Positions 11,961 to 23,067 of a stretch of 64,000 nucleotides of DNA are shown here, one piece after another. The DNA lies in contig OX442323.1 in NCBI GenBank assembly GCA_949358305.1, forward strand, positions 7,812,001 to 7,876,000. The letters are read 5' to 3'. The position numbers and the translations under genes were made by a program. Source of the DNA: Strigamia acuminata. Lineage: Eukaryota > Arthropoda > Chilopoda > Geophilomorpha > Linotaeniidae. Numbering within the stretch: the stretch's first letter is position 1; every line of letters begins with the position of its first letter. The notes beneath the pieces were generated by a model. That model searched no databases and had not been told where the DNA came from. It worked only from the letters and a program-made list of their open reading frames with translations.

Positions 11961-13276
11961 CTTTGTAGTGATTTCACGAGATATTAAATCACTTTTTTAT
12001 ATTTAAAGTGATTCTAACGACTCGTTTTGCGTTAATTTCTTTCCTCCAATCTCGCACCATTTGTCAACTTACGCAGGTGATTTGACAAATTTCATTCCTA
12101 TCTAATCCAGAGGTCAACGCGTGTAAAGGTTCGACATGGAGCCCCAAACAATTGCTGACTCCAAAACTTGACAAAATCTCCACAAAATCTCCACAAACCA
12201 TCCCAAAATATCAAAAAAAAAATCCATAAAACAAAAAAACACAAAACAACCTACTTTCCTTTATCTTCTTTTTTCCTAGCGTTTGCTCAGTTGGCTTCAT
12301 TCACCACTATCACCAGGTTGGAATTAGCAAAACTGTAAAAATAGACACGAAAAAACCATTAAATCCAACCACCGACCAAAAATAAACACAAATTTAATAC
12401 CAAACATAAAAACAAACAAAAATCAATTCCGAATCCGAACACCAGGGGGTCTAAAATCAATAAATAAAGCCAATCTTCAACGCAATGTTTTTTAAAAAAA
12501 AAAATCCAAAAAAAAAAAGAACTAGGTGCAGTCACCAGTTTGAGACAAGGGAGTCCAAATTATATGAAGAAAGAAAAAGGGAATAAACCAAGGGCACTCA
12601 CTTCCTTTCTTGTACCCCAACAATGCACAAGCCCAGTCCAGATTCGACTGGTTTTGGGTTTTCACCCATAAGAGGTGAAGCTAGAAACAGGAAAGGCATT
12701 TCAAGGGCTTTCTGGTCACATTTTCTCCCCCCAACACCCATAATTCCTGTCTGCAAATTAATTAATTAATTACGCTTGCGCATTGCATTTATTTCCCCGG
12801 ATGTGGACACTTTCCTAAATAGAAGACAATAAAAATCATCACAAACGTGTCAGTTAGGCACATGAAACTCGCCGTTACCAAAAACTTGACTAACAAATAA
12901 GGGGAGCATTCCAAAATCAATTACAACAATAGCAAATTCAAATTTTAATTAACTTTTTTTGTGCCAAATATAAAAATTGCCATTTCGTCTCTTAAAGACG
13001 CAAGAGGCAGATCCAGAAAACGGACAAGGGGGAGGCTATTTTGGCTCAAATTTTCACAAACAAACATCGAATGTTTTCGGCAAAAAAATTATTATTTTTC
13101 GTCTAAAAATCATTTTTTTTTCATCTCAATCATATTTTTGGGCCTAAATCTGTATTTTTTGGTACAAAAATGAAAATTTAGTAAAATAAACGAGGAAATG
13201 AACACGCACACACGAGTATCTTGGTTATCTTCGAACGATGACGACGACTCCTTACCGGCCGCATAATACTTTAACA

Positions 13277-13957
13277 TCAATACCATTGACCCCATTTAAT
13301 TATTAAATTAGCCAGTTCATCTTTTTTCTTTACTAAATTTCGCCACTTAGTTGCCATTTGATTGTGTGTAAAGCGCTTTGGATTGAACCGTACATCAGCC
13401 TCAATTTTTATCCAACGGCCTTTCCCGTATACAACCACTCCTTGGTAAAATAAATCCACGTCTTCCTTACGCCACTCGGCGGGGCATGGTGGCTCCCGGC
13501 ATGGTGGCTCCCGGCATGGTGGCTCCCGGCATGGTGGCTCCCGGCATGGTGGCTCCGTCTCTGGTTCCGTCTCGGTCTCCTCCGATTCCGTTTCGGTCTC
13601 CGTCTCGGTCTCCGTCTCCGGTTGCCACACAGATTCGTTAAATGGTTCACCCCCCCGAACAAGTTCGGGGTCCATCTCTCGTAATTGTTTTTCTAGAGTC
13701 TCCACCCGATTCCGCCACGCCCTGTAAAAATCAAATTTTTAATTTTTGTTATTTTTGTTATTTTTGTTATTTCCCTAGATGTTTTCTTCAGCGTTTTTTT
13801 TTTTTTGGACCTCCAATTGATTCAGCAACAACCTGTGAAAATAAAATTTTTAATTTTTGTTATTTTTGTTATTTTTGTTATTTCCCTACTTATTTTGTTC
13901 TTCAATTTCTTGAACCTTTTTTCTCATTTCCGCCATTGACAGAAGCTTGTTTGGCAT
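13277..13957 (-). CDS. Telobox-like Myb/SANT protein, unit 3 copy, splice donor altered
   Basis: Exons 13957-13890, 13832-13779 and 13721-13277 would encode 188 residues with five PPCRE repeats and the same Myb/SANT domain. The donor of intron 2 reads CTAGGG instead of GTAGGG (minus strand, at 13778-13773), a G-to-C change at the first intron base. This should block normal splicing between exons 2 and 3. The exons are otherwise open, so this is probably a recent functional loss. Confidence 0.62.
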
Positions 13958-14161
13958 TGTACAGCCGAATGCAGAAGGTGTACCTGCAATTACCATTAGA
14001 CCACTTCATTGATTATACCAAAATACCAAAAAAACAAAAAAGAAAAAAAGAAAAAGGAAAAAAAAAAAGGAAAAAAAGAAAACATCTGGTCAAACCCAAG
14101 CAGAAAAACAAGATCCCGATCGCCACTAAAGCGCTCCAGCAGCAAAAAACAAAAATACAGC

Positions 14162-14422
14162 AGAACGCCGATTATCCGAACTAATTAGGACACAGGTTGT
14201 TCATAAAACCCATTTTTTTCATATAATCGCACATTCGGTTTATGTACAAATAGAAAATCGTTTAAAACAATAAGAAAACGTTCAAAATTGTTAGAAAACG
14301 TTAAAAATCGATATAAAATCGTTTGAAAACGTTCAAAATCGATACAATCCCATTTAAATACGTTCAAAATCGATTAAAAATCGGGTGGTTCGTTTACCCA
14401 CCATTCGGATAATCGGCGTTCT
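14162..14422. mobile_element. MITE-like inverted-repeat element, unit 3
   Basis: Third copy of the 261-bp element with intact 19-bp terminal inverted repeats. Confidence 0.6.
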
Positions 14423-15171
14423 CCTTTCCTTGTAATCTCGAAAACATCAAAATGCAGCGGAAGTGGAAGTTGCAAATCCGCCATTTCCCTCGCTTAAAGT
14501 GGGAAGTGTGTTTTGCTCATTAGTGTTTATCTTTTAATTGGTTTCGGGTGTAAATGCGCGACTCACGGGTTTTCCCTTCCCTTTTCCCGCCAATTTGCCG
14601 TGGAATCTGGGCAGCCCGTTCCGTCATCAAAGGGATGCCGAGGTCCCGTTCGGCTGGCAAGGGCCGTGACTCATGTAAGGACTGTGGGGCACGCGCCACG
14701 TCTGGCTTAATCAAGTATTGATGAGTTGACAACGCCAGATGCTTACTAGGAAATCTCCCGGGATCGGGAATCACCCGACTAACGCGTGCGCTGTCAACAA
14801 CAGTAGCCGGAAAATGACCAATTGAGTGCATTTGCTTTTTAAATTTGAGCGAAATGGGTGCGCGGCCCTTTAATTAGCTCATTTAAACACGAAATTGGTG
14901 AATGCGTGGTTAACAAGGGCTGCGTTTTGTTTTCTTTTGTTTGCTGTGAAGCGCCCTAACTAAGTGTGCGCTTTCTGTTCTTTTCGACATTTAATGGGAA
15001 TAAAACCCAATTGCACAACTTCGAGATTTGGTGCGATTTCGCATTGTTTGGGGTGGATTTTTACGATTTACTCAAGATTTAACATCAAATTGGGCTAATT
15101 TATTTGATTTTATCGCGATTTCACACCAAATTTGTACATTTTTCCTGATTTTACCGCTATTTTACACCCAA

Positions 15172-16436
15172 TGCTGCGATCCGGGTTAATATCAGACTTA
15201 TCACTAATTAATAAGCCTGAAACCGCAGGTGAATGCTATAAAAGACTTACAATCGGCGGCCTTAAATTATCTAGGGGTTAAGTTTAAGGAAAAGAAATAA
15301 AAAGACAGTTTTATCAATAAAAATCACAAATATGTATTTATTCGGTTTTAATTACAATGACTAGTTTAAAATGATTAGAAATATCACAAATGCGACAAGT
15401 CGCGAAATGAAATGAGCGGGAACAATGGAAGGGCTTGCAACGACTGTTGCAAGCTACAAAGCGTTAAAATGGCGCTTAAACAACACACAGTTGTTAGGCG
15501 AAGGCAAATTGTCTTCGTTCTGTAAACTCACGAACGATGGTCGAAGACGATGGTTCTCGTGGGTTCCTTCCGTAACTCGTACGACGGCTCGCTGGCGGTG
15601 GTTCACGGTCACGGGCGTCCGACTGGCGTTCGATGGCGGTGGCAACAGTTCGCGCTGCTGCGACGGCGATGGTTCACGTCACTTCGGGAAACTTCTACTT
15701 CTCGATTCGATTGCTGGAATTAGCTTTGGCTAATTCAAGCAGGATAGCTGGCTTTGTACGTTTTACAAAGCAAGCTGGTGAAACTTGGGATACACGGTCC
15801 ACTATCAATACTTTTTGTCAGGAGCAGAAAAGCAGTGATGTTTGTGGTTTGTGTATTTTTTCAAGAGTCCCGATTTGAGCCAAGGCGCGAGCCCAGCACG
15901 CTTCAATATTGCGCAGAAAACCTGCGCACTTAGCTCAAATGGGTGCAACTAGTGGTTATTACACCATATTGCACCATAACGGCTAATAACCGTCCTCACC
16001 CCGGACAACCTGGGGTGATATGTGCCTAGAGAGGATTTCTCCCCTCGGTCACATGATCTGACTTGGCGTGTGCCACAGTCAAATTAATTAGAAGACAATT
16101 AATTTTATCTTCTAAGTTGGTGAAATATTTTGAGATCACCACACATCCCCCCATTTAAGACGAATCTTACATGGAGAGAAAATGAACGAACCAATTTATG
16201 ATTCGTCCATGCTCTGAGTTCGCTCAGGCGTCAACGGGCGCATCATATCCGTGTCGTTATATTGCACCATAACGGCTAATAACCGTCCTCACCCCGGACA
16301 ACCTGGGGTGATATGTGCCTAGAGAGGATTTCTCCCCTCGGTCACATGATCTGACTTGGCGTGTGCCACAGTCAAATTAATTAGAAGACAATTAATTTTA
16401 TCTTCTAAGTTGGTGATATATTTTGAGATCACCACA
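15172..16436 (-). mobile_element. Deleted LTR retrotransposon inside the minisatellite of unit 3
   Basis: Flanked by a 4-bp duplication, CCAA at 15168-15171 and 16437-16440. It holds one full LTR (15172-16143, TG...CA), a purine tract (minus strand AAATGGGGGGATG) with about 110 bp of internal sequence (16144-16257), and a truncated LTR (16258-16436) matching the last ~178 bp of the full one. Nearly all the interior is gone. The junction between truncated LTR and interior falls on a short shared TTAT. No coding region survives. Confidence 0.8.
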
Positions 16437-17545
16437 CCAATTGGTACATTTTTCCTGATTTTACACCCAATTGGTACATTTTTCCTGATTTTACACCCAA
16501 TTTGCACATTTTTCCTGACTTTATCGCGATTTTACACCCAATTTGTACATTTTCCTGATTTTATCGCCATTTTACACCCAATTGGTACATTTTTCCCTGA
16601 TTTTATCGCCATTTTACACCCAATTGGTACATTTTTCCCTGATTTTATCGCCATTTTACACCCAATTGGTACATTTTTCCCTGATTTTTACACCCAATTT
16701 GTACATTTTCCTGATTTTATCGCCATTTTACACACAATTGGTACATTTTTCCCTGATTTTATCGCCATTTTACACCCAGTTGGTACATTTTTCCCTGATT
16801 TTTACACCCAATTTGTACATTTTCCTGATTTTATCGCCATTTTACACCCAGTTGGTACATTTTTCCCTGATTTTTACACCCAATTTGTACATTTTTCCCT
16901 GATTTTTACACCCAATTTGTACATTTTCCTGATTTTATCGCCATTTTACACCCAATTGGTACATTTTTCCTGATTTTTAAACCGAATTTGTACATTTTTC
17001 CTGTTTTTATCGCCATTTTACACCCAGTTGGTACATTTTTCCCTGATTTTATCGCCATTTTACACCCAATTGGTACATTTTTCCCTGATTTTTACACCCA
17101 ATTTGTACATTTTTCCTGTTTTTATCGCGATTTTACACCCAATTTGTACATTTTCCTGATTTTATCGCCATTTTACACCCAATTGGTACATTTTTTCCTG
17201 ATTTTATCGCCATTTTACACCCAGTTGGTACATTTTTCCCTGATTTTTACACCCAATTTGTACATTTTTCCTGTTTTTATCGCGATTTTACACCCAATTT
17301 GTACATTTTCCTGATTTTATCGCCATTTTACACCCAATTGGTACATTTTTCCCTGATTTTATCGCCATTTTACACCCAGTTGGTACATTTTTCCCTGATT
17401 TTTACACCCAATTTGTACATTTTCCTGATTTTATCGCCATTTTACACCCAATTGGTACATTTTTCCTGATTTTTAAACCGAATTTGTACATTTTTCCTGT
17501 TTTTATCGCCATTTTACACCCAGTTGGTACATTTTCCAGCCTTTG
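16437..17545. repeat. 42-bp minisatellite, unit 3 (expanded)
   Basis: Continuation of the array interrupted by the retrotransposon remnant (its left stub is about 15110-15171). Same monomers as units 1 and 2, but several hundred bases longer. Confidence 0.92.
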
Positions 17546-18759
17546 TAGTGATTTCACGAGATATTAAATCACTTTTTTATATTTAAAGTGATTCTAACGA
17601 CTCGTTTTGCGTTAATTTCTTTCCTCCAATCTCGCACCATTTGTCAACTTACGCAGGTGATTTGACAAATTTCATTCCTATCTAATCCAGAGGTCAACGC
17701 GTGTAAAGGTTCGACATGGAGCCCCAAACAATTGCTGACTCCAAAACTTGACAAAATCTCCACAAAATCTCCACAAACCATCCCAAAATATCAAAAAAAA
17801 AATCCATAAAACAAAAAAACACAAAACAACCTACTTTCCTTTATCTTCTTTTTTCCTAGCGTTTGCTCAGTTGGCTTCATTCACCACTATCACCAGGTTG
17901 GAATTAGCAAAACTGTAAAAATAGACACGAAAAAACCATTAAATCCAACCACCGACCAAAAATAAACACAAATTTAATACCAAACATAAAAACAAACAAA
18001 AATCAATTCCGAATCCGAACACCAGGGGGTCTAAAATCAATAAATAAAGCCAATCTTCAACGAAATGTTTTTTGTAGGGGAAAAAAACCAAAAAAAAAAA
18101 AAATCTAGGTGCAGTCACCAGTTTGAGACAAGGGAGTCCAAATTATATGAAGAAAGAAAAAGGGAATAAACCAAGGGCACTCACTTCCTTTCTTGTACCC
18201 CAACAATGCACAAGCCCAGTCCAGATTCGACTGGTTTTGGGTTTTCACCCATAAGAGGTGAAGCTAGAAACAGGAAAGGCATTTCAAGGGCTTTCTGGTC
18301 ACATTTTCTCCCCCCAACACCCATAATTCCTGTCTGCAAATTAATTAATTAATTACGCTTGCGCATTGCATTTATTTCCCCGGATGTGGACACTTTCCTA
18401 AATAGAAGACAATAAAAATCATCACAAACGTGTCAGTTAGGCACATGAAACTCGCCGTTACCAAAAACTTGACTAACAAATAAGGGGAGCATTCCAAAAT
18501 CAATTACAACAATAGCAAATTCAAATTTTAATTAACTTTTTTTGTGCCAAATATAAAAATTGCCATTTCGTCTCTTAAAGACGCAAGAGGCAGATCCAGA
18601 AAACGGACAAGGGGGAGGCTATTTTGGCTCAAATTTTCACAAACAAACATCGAATGTTTTCGGCAAAAAAATTATTATTTTTCGTCTAAAAATCATTTTT
18701 TTTTCATCTCAATCATATTTTTGGGCCTAAATCTGTATTTTTTGGTACAAAAATGAAAA

Positions 18760-19985
18760 TTTTTGTCACAATAAGTTTTTTGAGTCTATACGTGGATTTG
18801 TGGTTCACTCATGCACATTAATCGCGCACCTGTCCCTCGCCAAACGGTCGCGCAGCCATTCAACTCGCGCCATATTGGCTGACTGTTGACAAAAGGAGCA
18901 CTGAGCGCTGCCCGGTATTTTCAACTGACACCGCTTAATTCACGCTTTTAACCCGTCGCGCGGCTAGTTCCGAGCCTTAGCTAGTTGCGCGGATCGTATT
19001 GTGTGTCGGTACTTATGTTTCTTGGCCTCAACTCACTGAGATTCGGAAGACATGTGCGCATCGTCTTATCGCCGGCCCGCCATGTTTGTTTTTAGTCAAT
19101 CTCGTTCCCAGTTTACGTCGGTGTGCAACAGGTTTTTTTTTGTGGCTTTTTTGTTTTTGTTTTTCCCTTTGTTTTTAAGCGTAAATCGAGATATTAAAAC
19201 ACTATTGTGTTGCGATCGGCCTCGGTTTTTTGGATTTTGCGGCTTTCGTTTCGATTTGAATGCCTCGCACTGCGCGTGGGCTTTGCTGCACAGCGCCCTC
19301 TTTCACGAGGTTTCCGACCTCAAAATCAATTGATTATACGTTTTTTTTTTCTTTCTCTTTCTCTCTTTGTTTTTGAATAATAAATAGATATATCCAGCGG
19401 TAATTTAAAAACGATTATTATTTTTTACGACTTTAAAAACGTATCGATCCAACTACTTACGATCTTGTTTCGCATAAACGAGCCGGTTTTGTGAAAACAA
19501 CAAGGTACAGGTCTTTCACCCTTTGACGGCTTTGGTCGATTGGGGCTGCGGCTGTTTGCGCGTGCGCCCCCGAATGCTGGAGATGTGTTTTATTTTTAGA
19601 AGTATGCATCATTGTGTCATGACGTCAGATTAAATCTCGCTCGTAAAATAAAATTCGTGGAAGAGATTAATGCAAATAAAACACGATATCGAATTATTAC
19701 GGCTTTTTCCTGTTAACCACGACCGGATTACGGTTTCTGGGGTCCCGGAGCACCACTTCCGACAGGAGGGGGCCCATGAATTATAATTCTCGAAGAAGGG
19801 CCCCATGGGGCTCCGAGGTCTCTGAATTCAAAAACAAAAATTTTTGCGCTAGAAAAATATTAAAAAATAATTTTTTTTTTTGGACATTTTTTTTTACTTA
19901 GGGCCCCAAAGTGGCTGCGGTAAGGGCCCCACAGACCGGAAATCCGTTTCAAGAAAAAAAATATGCATTTGCAGGCGGAAGATGA
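18760..19985. other. Gene-free stretch right of the array
   Basis: 18780-19330 is richer in GC and CpG than its surroundings and could be a promoter or 5' leader, but no coding exon could be tied to it. 19330-19985 is AT-rich; a short block at 19735-19830 has paired GGGCCCCA/TGGGGCTCC segments. Confidence 0.4.
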
Positions 19986-19989
19986 AAAT

Positions 19990-20295
19990 TAATTCATTTT
20001 GAGATGAAAAAATTGCATTTGTATGCAAAATAATGCATCTTTCGATGAAATAATGCATTTTCCGGTGAAGTAATGCATTTTTAGACAAAAAAAACTGCAT
20101 TTCAGACAAAAAACAGCATTTCAGGCACAAAAAAAACAGCATTTTAAACAAAAAAAAACAGCATTTATGGTAAGACAAAAAAATGCATTTTCAGACCAAA
20201 AAACAGCATTTCAGACCAAAAAACAGCATTTCAGACAAAAAACAGCATTTCAGGCACAAAAAAATGCATTTTCAGACCAAAAAACTGCATCTCTT
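19990..20295. repeat. ~19-bp minisatellite (GCATTTCAGACAAAAAACA)
   Basis: Irregular tandem copies of a GCATTT(T)CAGACcAAAAAA monomer. No stable reading frame. Confidence 0.8.
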
Positions 20296-21143
20296 ACCTT
20301 GTACCAGGGGCGCTTTTTATAATTCTGCCCTGTTCCCCACTGAACTAAATGTCAAAAGTGCTTTAATCATATTCATTAATAGCAAATAAGCGCACGCGCA
20401 CAAAACAAATGATCGAAATGACTCTACAGATGGCTTTTAGCGGATGAACAGTTTGGTTTTTGTGCTCGTGTCGCGCGCAATATGATTATCTCAGTTGGTA
20501 ATGGGACGAGGGGGTTGAGAACTCATCTCGTTCTCGCCGTCCAATGATGACAATGCCGCCTACCGTGTGAGAACCGTTGTAGATAGACAGGAATAGCGGA
20601 TAGGATGGCAGATAGTCGCAACTCCCTCACTCGCGTCCCCTAATAAGATCAATGAAATGTCTCCAGTGGGGAAACGTTAGTTGTTAGCGATAAATCGAAA
20701 TGTAACGCTGGCCAACTATTGTCGAACTCCATTCAGGGCCTCCTCATCACTAACCAAAACGAAGATAATTACACAATCGTGTTTACAGACCCATAAAACC
20801 TTGATGCGCTCTGTTTTTATTTAATTATAGTATAGATGTGTACCGTGGACTGAATAAAAAACATCATTTATTACGATAACAGATGTCTATCATTTCGGGT
20901 TTCGTGTTCACGAGTGGAAATAAAAATGGAGTAATTGTTTTGGTTTGTTATTTTGCATTGTTTTGAGTGATTTTAAGCGATTTTTCGAGTGTTTTGAGTG
21001 ATTTTGTACGTTTATTCTTGTAATTAGATGGATTTTATTCGTTTTTCAAGTGTTTTGAGTGATTTTATGCGTTTTTTTTCTCGTTTTTGGTGATTTTTTT
21101 GGGAGCTTTTGCTTGTGTTTTGAATTTTCAATCAATTTCTAAC
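20296..21143. other. Gene-free stretch with degenerate GAGTGATTTT repeat
   Basis: Nothing coding seen. 20955-21100 contains a degenerate TTTTGAGTGATTTTxxxCG repeat of roughly 25 bp. Confidence 0.5.
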
Positions 21144-21366
21144 AACCAAGCGCCATTTACCCGTAAACGTTAGTTTGGTTAAGTTAAGTTGAGAATTCAT
21201 TTAATTTTGTTAAAGGTTACGGAATATGTAACGCCGGAAAAATTTAAATACTGGAAGAAGTAGGTAATGAATTAGGATTTGCGTACACAGCGAGCGGGCC
21301 GCTGGTCAGGTCTTCGTACAAAGCTGGTGAGTTGATTGACCATTTGAACAACAAGGATTTCAGCAG
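21144..21366 (+). pseudogene. LIAS: Lipoyl synthase, C-terminal fragment on the plus strand
   Basis: Lipoyl synthase is a mitochondrial radical-SAM enzyme that inserts two sulfurs into octanoyl groups to make lipoate. Two exon pieces are visible. 21144-21168 encodes the segment TKRHLPVN and is followed by a GT donor. From 21216, after an AG acceptor, comes [13 protein letters not shown], then [15 protein letters not shown] and RSSYKAGE, the family's conserved C-terminus. One base is missing at about 21251-21255, which shifts the frame in the middle of the exon. The N-terminal exons are on the opposite strand at 24477-23068, so the gene is physically split. Confidence 0.85.
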
Positions 21367-21480
21367 GACTTCACACTGGAGCTACTGGAGCTGGAGCTGG
21401 CACCGGAATCGAAACTGGAACGGATATGGGAACGGATATGAGAACCGGAACCGGAACCGAAACCAGAACCGGTACATTAT
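21361..21480 (+). repeat. E/P-rich low-complexity remnant after the LIAS tail
   Basis: GAACCGGAACCGG-type short repeats that in one frame read [12 protein letters not shown] and, after a stop, [10 protein letters not shown]. This resembles the acidic EP-rich region of the telobox-Myb copy at 29800-29900. It may be another piece of that family next to a host gene, but low complexity makes the match weak. Confidence 0.4.
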
Positions 21481-21796
21481 TTTGAATTGAAAATTTAAAC
21501 GAATATTTAGCCACAAAAAATTGAACAGAGTAAAATAGTTGTGCCAGAATTTTAAATCTTTGTGTTTGTTCATTTATTTCTCTATTTATTTAAGTTATTT
21601 AAGTAAAGGAAAGAGGAAAAAGACGTGAAATCGAGAGATGATCATATTTTCATTTTGTTCAAAACTTTTGTTTGTTGCCACTAGGTGACTCTACGGTCTA
21701 GGGATGGGATTGGTTGCCCAGACACGCATTTGGCGCGAAAGTTTTCACTCGGAACTGTTTCCGTCGTTGCGAAGTGCAGTAATCAAGTGCAATCAA

Positions 21797-22105
21797 GTAC
21801 GTTTGCTCGGAAATCATCTGAGTTGGCAAACCAGAAGCCGAATTGACCATATTGTGCAAGTCGCTGATGACATCTGCAAGCGGTACTTTAATTTAGGCGG
21901 CAAAACCCTTCCGAAAATTCCTTTTACCTGTGAAAGACTTCTTTGTTTCTTTGTGTAGTTTCGATATGGCTATTCGGGCAGCGAGGACGTTATAATCGGG
22001 ATGTTTTGTGGTCATCGACGCTGCCGTTTCCGCCGCTAAATTGTCCAATTCGACGGTTGTTACACCGGAGAATAAACCGCTCACCACTTTCCGAGAGATT
22101 GCCGG
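21797..22105 (-). pseudogene. RnrL: Ribonucleotide reductase large subunit, N-terminal fragment
   Basis: The large (R1) subunit reduces ribonucleoside diphosphates for DNA synthesis. The exon 22105-21928 encodes [20 protein letters not shown], then the segments [20 protein letters not shown] and [12 protein letters not shown], a strongly conserved R1 stretch just after the ATP cone. After a short intron the next exon starts at 21873 (DVISDLHNMVNSAS) and stops matching at 21797. The same intron and exon occur on the plus strand at 27896-28093, so this is a second, inverted partial copy. No ATP-cone exon is seen upstream. Confidence 0.88.
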
Positions 22106-22556
22106 CTAAATATGTAAAAATAAACAGCAAAAAAAACAGTCGCCATTGCTATTCACTACCGCAGAAATTAAAACACAGTTGCGAGGAAAATATGACGTCA
22201 TCTAATCTCAAAAAACCAACCTTTCCCACCTGTTTTTTCATGTGTTATCCTCGGTGTTATCACATTTTTATTGTTAAATAATAATAATAAAAAGAGATGT
22301 AATAAAGATCATAATTTTTTTATTGAATAATACTAATAAATCAGAAAAATAAACATTTTAGAAAAGGAAGTGCGAGTAGCACATGAAATATTTTTTTTTT
22401 TTATAACTTTTTACATTTTTTCTTTTAAAATTATTATTATTATTTGATTTGGAAAACTCATATTTGGGTTTCTAAACAAACGAATCAATCTTTTGACGTT
22501 ACATTTCCAATCTTGATATTGTATCACAGGAAAAAAGGGAGTTGAGGTGTAATTTT
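22106..22556. other. AT-rich DNA without a gene
   Basis: Poly-T and AT-rich runs (22310-22450) between the ribonucleotide reductase fragment and the next coding-looking segment. Nothing recognised. Confidence 0.5.
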
Positions 22557-23048
22557 TCATGCGCACGGCATCCATTTACACGTACAGGTGTGGTACGCGT
22601 TCGGCGGCGCGGCCGGTTGCGCCGGCACGTACTGCGCGTAGAAGTAGCCATTATACAGATACTGTCCCTGCGCAGGCGCCTGAGCATTCGGCTGCACGTG
22701 CAAATCAAACTGCTGCATGTGATGATGCTTAATCAACAGCTTCTGCTGCTCCTGAAAGTAGATCTGACACGCCAGCTCCTCGATCAAGTTGAGCGTCTGT
22801 CTCCTCTCGTGGCCCATCAGACACACGGTCGACTCGTCCACGACCCGGTGCAGAATCATCAAATACTCGTACATCAAATGGTCCTCGTCCGCGAAGTGGT
22901 TGGTCAAATAATTCTCCAATTTCGACTGCTGCTGATTCAAATCACTGAAATCGATGAAGAATCGCGAGCACATGTATCGTTCGAGCGTCTTAATCTTGTC
23001 GGGCGTGGCCGGCTTGTATCCGCGCACCAACAGGTTGCAATACTTGAG
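22557..23048 (-). CDS. Unrecognised protein segment, last exon(s)
   Basis: An open frame from an AG at about 23049 to a stop at 22557, with coding character: [19 protein letters not shown], then helical-looking sequence rich in L, E and Q ([38 protein letters not shown]), an HHHMQQF segment and a tail rich in Q, P, A and Y. I do not recognise the family. It directly abuts the LIAS fragment at 23068 and lies within a segment that looks inverted (21144-23092), so it may have been moved with the breakpoint. It could be the 3' end of a real gene or another fragment. Confidence 0.5.
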   Translation of the reverse strand, partial: LKYCNLLVRGYKPATPDKIKTLERYMCSRFFIDFSDLNQQQSKLENYLTNHFADEDHLMYEYLMILHRVVDESTVCLMGHERRQTLNLIEELACQIYFQEQQKLLIKHHHMQQFDLHVQPNAQAPAQGQYLYNGYFYAQYVPAQPAAPPNAYHTCTCKWMPCA

Positions 23049-23067
23049 CAGTCCTCCGCTCCGCTCC

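Larger units (their letters stand above)
9224..13225. repeat. 4-kb tandem array, unit 2 (4002 bp)
   Basis: Head-to-tail copy of unit 1 with the same order of contents. The length difference comes mainly from the 15-bp coding repeat (10 copies against 14) and the 42-bp minisatellite. The near identity points to recent duplication or ongoing homogenisation. Confidence 0.9.
13226..18759. repeat. 4-kb tandem array, unit 3, interrupted
   Basis: Third copy, homologous until 18759, where it leaves the consensus at GAAAATTT and the array ends. A 1265-bp retrotransposon remnant interrupts it at 15172-16436. Its 42-bp minisatellite is longer than in units 1 and 2, and its telobox-Myb gene has only five coding repeats and a changed splice donor. 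Confidence 0.88.
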
